Assembly (NCBI GenBank): GCA_964542315.1
Contig: CAZIUA010000043.1
Coordinates: 1 to 21,851, forward strand
Source: UBA11524 sp964542315
Lineage (GTDB): Bacteria > Bacillota > Clostridia > Christensenellales > Aristaeellaceae
DNA length: 21,851 bases
Direction: 5' to 3'
In this document: positions 1-7,284 of the stretch, piece by piece
How the letters are laid out: each line of letters begins with the position of its first letter
How positions within the stretch are numbered: the first letter of the stretch is position 1
The notes under the pieces: generated by a model
What the model was told of the DNA's origin: nothing
Seen by the model: only the letters and a program-made list of their open reading frames with translations
The model's database searches: none
Program-made: the position numbers and the translations under genes

Positions 1-33
1 AACGTCCCTGCTCCGCAATGGAACAGGGACGTT
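1..33. terminator. Hairpin terminator after clpX
   Basis: A 10-bp perfect inverted repeat (AACGTCCCTG at 1-10, CAGGGACGTT at 24-33) with a further TCC/GGA pairing inside forms a strong stem 17 bases past the clpX stop. On the plus strand it is followed by TTTTC ATTTTC. On the clpX (minus) strand the bases after the stem lie outside the window, so its T-tract in that direction cannot be checked. Confidence 0.7.
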
Positions 34-49
34 TTCATTTTCTTCGTAT

Positions 50-1369
<1,320 letters not shown>

Positions 1370-1388
1370 GCGTTTACCTCACAAATGA

Positions 1389-1979
1389 TTACTTCTTCGC
1401 GCGGGGATCGAAGATCTCGTCGATGATGCCGTATTCCAGCGCCTCCTGGGCGGACATGAAGTGGTCGCGCTCCAGGTCGCGGCGGATGACCTCCTCAGGC
1501 TGGCCGGTCATTTCCGCCTTCATGCGGATCATCTTCTCCTTGGTCTTCAGCAGCCACTCAGCGCGGATCTGCACATCCGTCGCCTGCCCCTGCGCACCGC
1601 CCAGGGGCTGATGGATCATGACCTCGCTGTTGGGCAGGGCGCAGCGCTTGCCCTTTTCGCCCGCCATGAGCAGGAATGCGCCCATGGACGCCGCCATGCC
1701 CACGCAGACCGTGCGCACCTGGGGCTTGATATACTGCATGGTATCATAGATGGCCATGCCGGCGGTCACGGAGCCGCCGGGGCTGTTGATGTACAGGCAG
1801 ATATCGGCATCGGGATCCTCCATTTCCAGGAAGAGCAGCTGGGCGACGACGGTGTTGGCCACGTCATCGTCGATCTCGCCGCCCAGGAAGATGATGCGGT
1901 CCTTCAGCAGACGGGAATAAATATCATAGGAGCGCTCGCCGCGGTTGGTCTGCTCCACAACATAAGGGATCAAGGGCAT
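1389..1979 (-). CDS. clpP: ATP-dependent Clp protease proteolytic subunit ClpP
   Basis: ClpP is the serine peptidase that forms the two-ring degradation chamber served by ClpX and other Clp ATPases. The catalytic triad is visible as Ser98 (GMAASMGA), His123 (MIHQP) and Asp172 (RDHFM), and the length of 196 residues is typical. The frame is open further upstream to 2054, but the ATG at 1979 is preceded by an ideal AAGGAGGT at the right distance and begins the conserved sequence MPLIPYVVEQ, so the longer start is rejected. It sits between tig and clpX, the common order in bacteria. About 156 bases separate it from tig. These contain a short direct repeat but no convincing promoter. Confidence 0.97.
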   Translation of the reverse strand: MPLIPYVVEQTNRGERSYDIYSRLLKDRIIFLGGEIDDDVANTVVAQLLFLEMEDPDADICLYINSPGGSVTAGMAIYDTMQYIKPQVRTVCVGMAASMGAFLLMAGEKGKRCALPNSEVMIHQPLGGAQGQATDVQIRAEWLLKTKEKMIRMKAEMTGQPEEVIRRDLERDHFMSAQEALEYGIIDEIFDPRAKK

Positions 1980-2019
1980 GGGGGTACCTCCTTGGTGGCG
2001 ATGGGATCGCCAGGGTAGT

Positions 2020-2047
2020 ATATGCGGGATGGGCGCAGCATATGCGG
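2020..2047. repeat. Direct repeat ATATGCGG x2 between tig and clpP
   Basis: Two copies of ATATGCGG (2020-2027 and 2040-2047) stand exactly 20 bases apart, about two helical turns, some 40-70 bases upstream of the clpP start. The spacing is compatible with an operator bound on one face of the DNA. The sequence does not match the CtsR heptad repeat. The remainder of the 1980-2135 gap shows only the clpP ribosome binding site and no clear promoter. Confidence 0.3.
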
Positions 2048-2135
2048 AGGACACTGCGCCTTTGAAAAGACGCGGAAGGACAGCGCCGCAGGAAAATTCC
2101 CTGCCTGTTTCCTCCCGCGTACTTTCAATATGCGA

Positions 2136-3452
2136 TTACTCCGCGTCAGCAGCCTCTTCAGCCTTGTCGGTGACGGTCGCGCCGGCCTTGAGCAGGTCGC
2201 AGACCTTCTGGATGGCAGCGGTGTCCACCAGGTAGGAATTCTGCTCATCGGTCAGGTTGGCCTTGAAGGCTTCGACTTCCTGGCCCATGCGCTCCGCCTG
2301 CTTGGCGATCTGCGCATCGACTTCTTCCTCGGTGGGCTCCAGGCCCTCAGCCTTACGGATGGCCTCCAGGGTCAGCTCGATCTTCACGCGCTGCTCCGCC
2401 TCACCCTTGTACTGCTCAGCCAGGGTCTCACGGGTCTGGCCGGTGTACTTCAGGTAGTCCTCCATGCGCAGGCCCTGGTACATCATGCGGTACTCCATGT
2501 CGCGCAGGATGTAGTTGGTCTGCTCGGTGATCATGGCAGCGGGCACGTCCATCTCGGCGTTCTTCACGGCGGCCTCGATCAGGGCGTTCTCGATAGACAC
2601 GTTGTAGTTGGACTCAGCGCGCTCGTTCAGCTGCTTCTCGACATTGGCCTTGTAGTCGGCGAAGGTGTCGAAGCCGTTGTCCTGGGCAAAATCGTCATCC
2701 AGTTCGGGCAGCTCGGTGGTGGTGATGCTGTTGACCTTCACGTGGAAGACAGCGGCCTTGCCGGACAGCTCCTCGGAGTGGTACTGCTCAGGGAAGGTGA
2801 CGTTCAGGTCCTTCTCCTCGCCGATGGCCATGCCGACCATCTGCTCTTCGAAGCCGGGGATGAACTGGCCGGAGCCGATTTTGAGGGTCTGGCCCTGCGC
2901 GGTGCCGCCAGCGAAGGCCACGCCGTCCACAGAACCGGCGTAGTCCAGGTTCACGGTGTCGTTGTAATCGACGGTGCGGTCGGTGACGTCCAGGGTACGG
3001 GCGCCCTTCTGCTGATCCTGCTTAATGCGCTCGTCCACCTCATCCTCGGTGACGACATGCTTGGGCGCCACTTCGACGGACAGGTTCTTGTACTCGCCCA
3101 GGGTCACGTCGGGACGGACGAACACCTCAACGGTGAAGGTCATATCCTGGCCCTTGACGTACTCGCCCATGTCGGTCATCTCAGGACGATCCACGGGCTT
3201 GATCTCGTTCTCCTCCAGGGCCGCGGTGTACATGTCGGGGAAGACGATATCCATCGCATCCTCCACGAACACGAACTTGCCGTACATATTCTCAATCACC
3301 TGGCGGGGCGCCTTGCCCTTGCGGAAGCCGGGCACATTGATCTTGCCGCGGTTCTGCAGATAGGCCTTGTTCATGGCAGCCTCGAACTCCTCGGCGGGCA
3401 CGGTGAAAACCAGCTTAGCCTTATTGCTGGAAACCTTCTCGTAGGTGGTCAT
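2136..3452 (-). CDS. tig: Trigger factor (ribosome-associated chaperone / prolyl isomerase)
   Basis: Trigger factor binds the ribosome exit tunnel and shields nascent chains. The product has 438 residues, normal for the family. The N-terminal ribosome-binding signature GFRKGKAP is at about 42-49. A central FKBP-type peptidyl-prolyl isomerase domain follows at roughly 150-245 (including IGSGQFIPGFEEQMVG), and then a long helical C-terminal chaperone domain ending in an acidic tail. An AGGAGG precedes the ATG at 3452 by a normal distance. It is the first gene of tig-clpP-clpX and has its own sigma70-type promoter at 3552-3580, giving a leader of about 90 bases with two small GC-rich hairpins. 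Confidence 0.97.
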   Translation of the reverse strand: MTTYEKVSSNKAKLVFTVPAEEFEAAMNKAYLQNRGKINVPGFRKGKAPRQVIENMYGKFVFVEDAMDIVFPDMYTAALEENEIKPVDRPEMTDMGEYVKGQDMTFTVEVFVRPDVTLGEYKNLSVEVAPKHVVTEDEVDERIKQDQQKGARTLDVTDRTVDYNDTVNLDYAGSVDGVAFAGGTAQGQTLKIGSGQFIPGFEEQMVGMAIGEEKDLNVTFPEQYHSEELSGKAAVFHVKVNSITTTELPELDDDFAQDNGFDTFADYKANVEKQLNERAESNYNVSIENALIEAAVKNAEMDVPAAMITEQTNYILRDMEYRMMYQGLRMEDYLKYTGQTRETLAEQYKGEAEQRVKIELTLEAIRKAEGLEPTEEEVDAQIAKQAERMGQEVEAFKANLTDEQNSYLVDTAAIQKVCDLLKAGATVTDKAEEAADAE

Positions 3453-3551
3453 TGATGATTCCTCCTGAATGAAACTCTGCCGGGCTGATGTCCGGCCTCC
3501 TATGGGCGCATTCCGCCCCTTGATGCGATACTTCTATTACGCACGCGCTTT

Positions 3552-3580
3552 AGTTTACCACAGTTTTGACGCAGATGCAA
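3552..3580 (-). promoter_or_regulatory. Sigma70/SigA-type promoter for tig
   Basis: On the minus strand TTGCAT (3580-3575) and TAAACT (3557-3552) are separated by exactly 17 bases. Predicted transcription starts near 3545, giving a leader of about 90 bases before tig. It lies back-to-back with the methyltransferase promoter. Confidence 0.65.
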
Positions 3581-3619
3581 GGGTTTTGCCCGAGAAATCG
3601 CTGGTTTTTACGATTCCTT

Positions 3620-3648
3620 TTGACATTTGCGCCCACATCATGTATCAT
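3620..3648 (+). promoter_or_regulatory. Sigma70/SigA-type promoter for the RNA methyltransferase
   Basis: A consensus TTGACA (3620-3625) and TATCAT (3643-3648) are 17 bases apart. The predicted start near 3655 leaves a leader of only about 19 bases, just enough to include the CAGGAG ribosome binding site. Confidence 0.75.
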
Positions 3649-3673
3649 GATAACGACAGGAGTTGAAATCATT

Positions 3674-4801
3674 ATGAATTTTTCCAATATGACCATGATC
3701 GCCACGGCAGCTTTCGGACTTGAAGGCGTGGTGGCGGCGGAACTCAAGCGGCTGAAAATGCAGGACGTGAAGGGCGAGATCGGCGGTGCGCGCTTCACCG
3801 GCAGCGCGGCGGACGCCTACCTGTGCAACCTGCGCCTGCGCAGTGCCGACCGGGTGCTGATCGTCCTCAAGGAACGAGAATGCCGCACCTTCGAGGAGCT
3901 GTTCCAGTTTGTGAAGAGCTTCGAATGGGAGGAGCTGCTCCCGGCGGACGCGAAGATCAACGTATCCGGCAAATGCGCCCGGAGCCAGCTGATGAGCGTG
4001 CGCGACTGCCAGGCCATCACCAAGAAGGCCATCATCGAGCGGCTGAAGGACCGCACCCGACGCAGCGTCTTCCCCGAAACGGGCGTGGCGTATCCGCTGG
4101 AGATCAGCCTGCACGGCGATGTGGCGCGCCTGACGCTGGATACCTCCGGCGAGGCCCTCAACCGCCGCGGATACCGCACCTGGAACGGTGAAGCGCCCCT
4201 TCGCGAGACCCTTGCCGCCACGCTGGTGGAGCTGTCCACCTGGCGCCCCGGCATGCGCCTGCATGACCCCTGCTGCGGCACCGGCACGCTGCTGATCGAG
4301 GCGGCCTACCGCCAGAGCCACCGCGCGCCCGGCCTGACGCGCCACTTTGCCATGGAGCAGTTCGGTTTCTTCCCGGCGGAGGACTGCGCGTTCCTCAAGA
4401 AGCAGTGCCAGGAGGATTTCGAGCTGAACCGTGTCAGCGGCTTCAGCGGCAGCGACATCGACCCCGAGGCGCTCAAGCTGGCGCAGCGGCACGTCAACCA
4501 GGCGGGGCTTTCCGGACGCATCGACCTGAAATGCATCCCCCTGCAGGAGCTCCAGCTGGAAGGCGAATCGGGCGTGTTCCTGTGCAATCCGCCCTACGGC
4601 GAGCGCCTGAGCGACCGCAAGTCCTGCGAGAAGCTCTACGCCGAGATGGGCAAGCTCCAGCGCCGCCATCCCGGGTGGGATCTGTGCGCCATCACCTCCG
4701 ACCCCATGTTCGAGCGCGCCTTCGGCCGCCGCGCGGACAAAAAGCGACGCCTCTACAACGGGCGGCTGGAATGCGAATTCATGATTTTCAAGGGCAAATG
4801 A
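3674..4801 (+). CDS. THUMP-domain class I SAM-dependent RNA methyltransferase (RlmL/YpsC type)
   Basis: Proteins of this family transfer a methyl group from S-adenosylmethionine to guanine N2 of 23S rRNA or related RNA; the exact target base cannot be read from sequence. The 375-residue product has an N-terminal ferredoxin-like/THUMP RNA-binding region (about 1-160) and a Rossmann methyltransferase domain. The domain carries motif I DPCCGTGT (198-205), an acidic SAM-binding segment GSDIDP (259-264) and the catalytic NPPYGERL (305-312), as in N2-guanine enzymes. The ATG at 3674 is chosen because CAGGAG precedes it and a consensus promoter ends only 26 bases upstream; the frame is open back to 3566 but those codons lie before the likely transcript start. 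It is monocistronic and divergent from tig. Confidence 0.9.
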   Translation: MNFSNMTMIATAAFGLEGVVAAELKRLKMQDVKGEIGGARFTGSAADAYLCNLRLRSADRVLIVLKERECRTFEELFQFVKSFEWEELLPADAKINVSGKCARSQLMSVRDCQAITKKAIIERLKDRTRRSVFPETGVAYPLEISLHGDVARLTLDTSGEALNRRGYRTWNGEAPLRETLAATLVELSTWRPGMRLHDPCCGTGTLLIEAAYRQSHRAPGLTRHFAMEQFGFFPAEDCAFLKKQCQEDFELNRVSGFSGSDIDPEALKLAQRHVNQAGLSGRIDLKCIPLQELQLEGESGVFLCNPPYGERLSDRKSCEKLYAEMGKLQRRHPGWDLCAITSDPMFERAFGRRADKKRRLYNGRLECEFMIFKGK

Positions 4802-4835
4802 GCCGCGAAGGCCTGTTTCGGCCGGATCAGCACGC

Positions 4836-4867
4836 AAAAAAGGGAGTCAGCACGCGCTGGCTCCCTT
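4836..4867 (-). terminator. Hairpin with T-tract on the minus strand
   Basis: The stem AAGGGAG.T.CAGC / GCTG.G.CTCCCTT (4840-4867, loop ACGC) is followed on the minus strand by a run of T residues (complement of the A-run 4836-4841). It would back up termination of leftward transcription before the convergent methyltransferase gene. Confidence 0.5.
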
Positions 4868-5110
4868 CAAGGTGTCGAAAAACAAGCCGTTCGCATCAGT
4901 TGCTCGCCGTCGGCAGACTGCAAATCGAAAATCGGCGACATACGCGGCGATTTTCGTGCGATTTTGCTTGCAAAAATCGCTTCCGTACACGAAGGAACGG
5001 CCGTCAGGGCTGCTTGAAGCCCTGACAGTGACGAAGTGCAAAACTCAAAAAAGTGGCTTTCGCCACTTTTTTGACACAAGAGGGAGTCAGCATCGCGCTG
5101 GCTCCCTCTT
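4840..5110. repeat. Non-coding hairpin array with inverted-repeat ends (possible MITE-like element)
   Basis: The gap between two convergent genes (4802-5128) has no supportable gene but a dense set of inverted repeats. Its two ends carry related GGGAGTCAGC...GCTGGCTCCC hairpins (4840-4867 and 5078-5110), with GGTGTCGAAAAA inside the left one and TTTTTTGACAC inside the right one, so the ends are inverted copies of each other. Between them are perfect stems at 4926-4934/4948-4956 (9 bp), 4958-4965/4973-4980 (8 bp), 5003-5011/5018-5026 (9 bp) and 5046-5057/5062-5073 (12 bp). This layout suits a dispersed palindromic repeat unit or MITE. No transposase or clear target duplication is seen. 4802-4839 and 5111-5128 show nothing further. 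Confidence 0.55.
5046..5073. terminator. Bidirectional intrinsic terminator between convergent genes
   Basis: A perfect 12-bp stem CAAAAAAGTGGC / GCCACTTTTTTG with a TTTC loop gives a GC-core hairpin followed by six T residues on either strand. It can stop both the methyltransferase transcript (plus) and the PopT-type gene transcript (minus). Confidence 0.75.
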
Positions 5111-5128
5111 GCTATGCATTTCGGGGGA

Positions 5129-5998
5129 TCAATCCTCCACCGGGGGCTTCTCGACCTTGGCGTTGAACTTATCCAGCAGCAGCGTCGCGATGCAGCCCAG
5201 CACCACGAACGCCAGGTGGATCAGGCAGGAAGAGACGCTCGCCGTGAACGCCGCAAAGGGCACGGTGAAGATGGTCGCGGCGATCACCAGGCCGATGATG
5301 CCGTGGAACATCACGTTGTAGCGGTTGTTCATCATCCAGTCCACCGCGCGGGTCAGCAGGACGATGGTCAGCACCGCGCCCAGCAGGATGGCGATCAGCG
5401 CGCCGAAGTCCGGCGAACCGATGATGGAGCCGATCTTGCCGGTCACATGGTCATAGAAGACGCCGCTGGAGCCATCCGCATTGACCGTCTGCAGGGGCAG
5501 CATCAGCACGGAGCCGCTCAGGCCGGGCGCAATGATGGACAGTGCCAGGCACGCGCCGCCGAACATGTTCCAGCCGAAATTCGGCGTAATGGTCATCTTC
5601 ATGATGCGCGCGCCGCCCAGAATCGCAAAGGCTACCACGAACACGATGCCCATGGAGATCCAGCTGGACTTGTTGCGGCCCTTTTCAGCCGCCTCACGCA
5701 GCAGGGACGGCATGATGCCGATAGCCATGCCCACGAACACCGCCAGGGACTGGGTCTGATAATGCTCCAGCACGGCGGAGAGCAGCTTGGCGATGCCCAC
5801 ATAGCCGATCGCGAAGCCGACCAGGATCGGCCACAGCTCGATGATGGAGCGCTTCAGCTCCTTAATGGGGTGAGCCAGCAGTCGCATCAGCGGCTTATAC
5901 ACGCCGAAGAGCACCGCCAGCACGCCGCCGGACACACCGGGCAGCACGCCGCCGGCACCGATCAGCGCACCCTGAATGATCTTGACAAGATAGTTCAT
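5129..5998 (-). CDS. popT: DUF368 membrane protein, PopT-type polyprenyl-phosphate transporter
   Basis: DUF368 proteins have been implicated, as PopT, in returning undecaprenyl phosphate across the cytoplasmic membrane for reuse in cell-wall synthesis. The 289-residue product is very hydrophobic with about eight to ten membrane segments. It shows the family's two related signature loops, GGVLPGVSGG near residues 16-25 and APGLSGS near 153-159, consistent with an inverted two-repeat fold. The ATG at 5998 has AGGAGG eight bases upstream; the frame remains open to 6073 but that extension crosses the promoter. It stands alone, with its own promoter at 6039-6067 and a terminator at 5046-5073. Membership in DUF368 is clear; the PopT function follows from family knowledge. 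Confidence 0.85.
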   Translation of the reverse strand: MNYLVKIIQGALIGAGGVLPGVSGGVLAVLFGVYKPLMRLLAHPIKELKRSIIELWPILVGFAIGYVGIAKLLSAVLEHYQTQSLAVFVGMAIGIMPSLLREAAEKGRNKSSWISMGIVFVVAFAILGGARIMKMTITPNFGWNMFGGACLALSIIAPGLSGSVLMLPLQTVNADGSSGVFYDHVTGKIGSIIGSPDFGALIAILLGAVLTIVLLTRAVDWMMNNRYNVMFHGIIGLVIAATIFTVPFAAFTASVSSCLIHLAFVVLGCIATLLLDKFNAKVEKPPVED

Positions 5999-6038
5999 TT
6001 CGGATTCCTCCTGTATGATTGGGAATGCACTCCTGACT

Positions 6039-6067
6039 ATGATACCAGCCTTTTCCGCCTGCGTCAA
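6039..6067 (-). promoter_or_regulatory. Sigma70/SigA-type promoter for the PopT-type gene
   Basis: TTGACG (6067-6062) and TATCAT (6044-6039) on the minus strand are 17 bases apart. Transcription is predicted to start near 6032, about 35 bases upstream of the gene. Confidence 0.7.
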
Positions 6068-6128
6068 CGGCAAATTTCCTGCAATGAATGTAAAATTTCG
6101 CAGAAATCGCCGATGCCCCCAAGTTGCG

Positions 6129-6153
6129 AAAAAAAATCAAAAAAGTTGATTTT
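6129..6153 (-). terminator. AT-rich hairpin with T8 tract (minus strand)
   Basis: An 8-bp stem AAAATCAA / TTGATTTT (6133-6140 and 6146-6153) is followed on the minus strand by eight T residues (complement of 6129-6136). It has no gene on its own strand immediately upstream, but it would end a leftward transcript started by the outward promoter at 6385-6413. The stem is AT-only apart from two pairs, so its strength is uncertain. Confidence 0.4.
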
Positions 6154-6158
6154 CCCTC

Positions 6159-6187
6159 TTGACATTTCTCCCCCACCCTGATATAAT
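6159..6187 (+). promoter_or_regulatory. Perfect consensus promoter of tRNA-Ser
   Basis: TTGACA (6159-6164), a 17-base spacer and TATAAT (6182-6187) form an exact consensus promoter. Predicted transcription starts near 6194, about 37 bases before the mature tRNA 5' end. Confidence 0.9.
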
Positions 6188-6230
6188 AAATATTGTTGTG
6201 GTTGACCCACCGCAATACACAAGGAAATAT

Positions 6231-6318
6231 GCAGAGTTGGCTGAGTGGTCTAAGGCGCACGACTGGAAATCGTGTGAGGGCTGATACCCCTCCCAGGGTT
6301 CAAATCCCTGACTCTGCG
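6231..6318 (+). tRNA. tRNA-Ser (anticodon GGA)
   Basis: The acceptor arms GCAGAGT (6231-6237) and ACTCTGC (6311-6317) pair perfectly, followed by discriminator G6318. The anticodon stem CACGA/TCGTG (6258-6262, 6270-6274) encloses the loop CTGGAAA, so the anticodon is GGA (6265-6267), reading UCC/UCU. The long variable arm and the T-arm CAGGGTTCAAATCCCTG are typical of a serine tRNA. The 3' CCA is not encoded. The gene is intact even though its 3' part serves as the attachment site of the element to its right. Its terminator (6333-6370) lies inside that element. Confidence 0.95.
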
Positions 6319-6319
6319 C
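6254..6319 (+). repeat. attL: left copy of the 66-bp attachment repeat
   Basis: The stretch from the tRNA-Ser D-arm end to one base past the discriminator reappears at 8502-8567. The copies differ only at 6265 (G here, T at 8513), the first anticodon base, and are identical for the 54 bases from 6266 to 6319. Such a 3'-tRNA direct repeat is the normal outcome of tyrosine-recombinase integration. Confidence 0.92.
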
Positions 6320-6332
6320 GTGTTATTCTCCT

Positions 6333-6370
6333 GTGCCATGCATCACTGCTCGATGTATGGCACTTTTTTT
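6333..6370 (+). terminator. Element-borne terminator for tRNA-Ser
   Basis: A 12-bp stem GTGCCATGCATC / GATGTATGGCAC (6333-6344 and 6352-6363, one wobble pair) is followed directly by seven T residues. It lies inside the element, so it replaces the terminator the tRNA lost on integration. In an excised circle it would stand just downstream of the integrase gene. On the minus strand no T-tract follows. Confidence 0.85.
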
Positions 6371-6384
6371 GCCTCCGTTTTTCT

Positions 6385-6413
6385 ATTATAGTCCAGAATT
6401 GTGGGGCTGTCAA
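6385..6413 (-). promoter_or_regulatory. Perfect consensus promoter pointing out of the element's left end
   Basis: On the minus strand TTGACA (6413-6408), a 17-base spacer and TATAAT (6390-6385) are an exact sigma70 consensus. The -35 box overlaps the stop codon of the excisionase-like gene. No gene lies directly downstream: a transcript starting near 6378 would cross the left attachment site antisense to tRNA-Ser and could end at the T8 hairpin at 6129-6153. In the circular form it would read through the joined att site and antisense to the integrase gene toward the DnaD-like gene. Confidence 0.75.
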
Positions 6414-6661
6414 CCCCAATTCGGATTGCCACGCCGCACCCGTGACAGATAGCGCTCTACATACGCGCGCGGTATCGCTAATTCCTTCACACCTGTTCGC
6501 ATGTTGCATAGCATCCGCTTTTGCCCCGGATAGCTTGCGATCATCTGGTAGGCCCAGCTGCGCGACCGTTCGCATTCGCTGCGCATTGTGGCCACTGTGT
6601 GCAGCTGCCGCAGCAGTCTTTCTTTTTGCTCGTCTGTCCTGTAATAGTCCGTTGGTTTCAT
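6410..6661 (-). CDS. Small basic protein, probable excisionase / recombination directionality factor
   Basis: The 83-residue product starts at an ATG with an AGGAGG six bases upstream. It is basic and mostly helical. Its central part resembles the winged-helix excisionase/AlpA pattern: a first helix with SRSWAYQMI (about 33-41), a middle turn, and a C-terminal segment LAIPRAYVERYL (about 59-70) in the place where such proteins have a hydrophobic residue, Pro-Arg, then an aromatic-rich helix. Position also fits: it is the gene nearest attL in an integrase-bearing element. A LexA-like box lies five bases upstream of its ribosome binding site. The family assignment is by pattern only; it could instead be another small DNA-binding regulator. 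Confidence 0.55.
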   Translation of the reverse strand: MKPTDYYRTDEQKERLLRQLHTVATMRSECERSRSWAYQMIASYPGQKRMLCNMRTGVKELAIPRAYVERYLSRVRRGNPNWG

Positions 6662-6676
6662 TTTTTCCTCCTTCAC

Positions 6677-6690
6677 CGAACATGCGTTCG
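6677..6690. promoter_or_regulatory. LexA/SOS-like box before the excisionase-like gene
   Basis: CGAAC (6677-6681), four bases, GTTCG (6686-6690) matches the Gram-positive LexA (DinR) operator core GAAC-N4-GTTC with both half-sites perfect. It lies immediately upstream of the ribosome binding site of the 6410-6661 gene. The same bases can also form a 7-bp hairpin followed by five T residues on the plus strand, so a weak plus-strand terminator is the alternative reading. Confidence 0.5.
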
Positions 6691-6692
6691 GT

Positions 6693-7284
6693 TTTTCGCT
6701 GTCCGATTTTGTCTGGATTTGGTCGCGTCCAGGGTAGGGTGGAGATTTGCGTAGCAAATACTACCCGACCTTGACGCGCTGCCGATGTACAATGCTGTAT
6801 GGGCGGCTTCTGCCGCCCTTGTTCGCCTTATCACATCCTTTCTGTGTTGCGGTGGAGGTTGCTTTCAGCCCGACAAACTCGCGTCCGGCGATGCCTGCGA
6901 GCCGGTGCGCAAAAAGCGCCTCAAAGGAGCCCGAGGGCCGCTGGCGGTGGCGGAAGCGGATAAGCGGCGACTGTAGAGGAGCCGCCCGCTGGAGACTCCG
7001 CCTGTAGAGCGAGGCTGTGCGCGGCGCAGCGATACCCCCGACATGCAGATTCAGTGCGCGGCGTGGTGCCCGGCGGCGGCTGGCCGGCCTAATCCTTTCC
7101 TCAGCGGCCCGTGCCCCCCCGTTGAGGGCCTGAAATGGGCGCGGGCGCCTGACAGGCGGCCGCGATCCGCTCGGGTGGGGGGGAAGCCCGGCCCGGCGTG
7201 GGGGGGCACAGGCCAGCCGCCGCCGGATAGCGCCGCGCCGCCCATCGCATACCGCCAGCCCGTGCCGCGCGCGCCGAGCGGTCA
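6693..7284. other. GC-rich structured non-coding region of the element (candidate origin or RNA)
   Basis: No reading frame here has both a ribosome binding site and a recognisable protein. The stretch holds a nested hairpin at 6732-6766 (outer GGGTAG/CTACCC, inner ATTTGC-GTA-GCAAAT) and a perfect 7-bp stem GGGCGGC-TTCT-GCCGCCC at 6801-6818. It also has a direct repeat CTGTAGAG (6971-6978 and 7002-7009), a run of seven C (7114-7120) and two runs of seven G (7177-7183, 7200-7206). It lies between two leftward genes of a mini-element that carries a replication-like gene, so an origin of replication or transfer, packaging signal, or structured RNA is possible. None can be chosen from sequence alone. 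Confidence 0.45.

Noticed and set aside
2020..2047. CtsR operator upstream of clpP
   Set aside because: The GGTCAAA-type tandem heptads of CtsR sites are absent; the repeat here has a different sequence and spacing.
2022..3455. Long plus-strand reading frame opposite tig (477 codons), and similar long plus-strand frames at 9892-11949, 14089-15657 and 16452-19217
   Set aside because: They are antisense to clearly assigned genes, have composition biased to Ala, Gly, His, Gln, Arg and Leu as expected from a GC-rich shadow frame, and lack recognisable domains.
4867..5079. 70-codon minus-strand reading frame in the structured intergenic repeat
   Set aside because: It consists mainly of inverted repeats and terminator stems and has no ribosome binding site or known domain. 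It is best explained by the repeat element.
6673..6834. Minus-strand frame of 53 codons from GTG 6834 to a stop just before the excisionase-like gene's ribosome binding site
   Set aside because: The only start is a GTG two bases after AAAGG, too close for initiation, and the sequence crosses two strong hairpins. No family resemblance.
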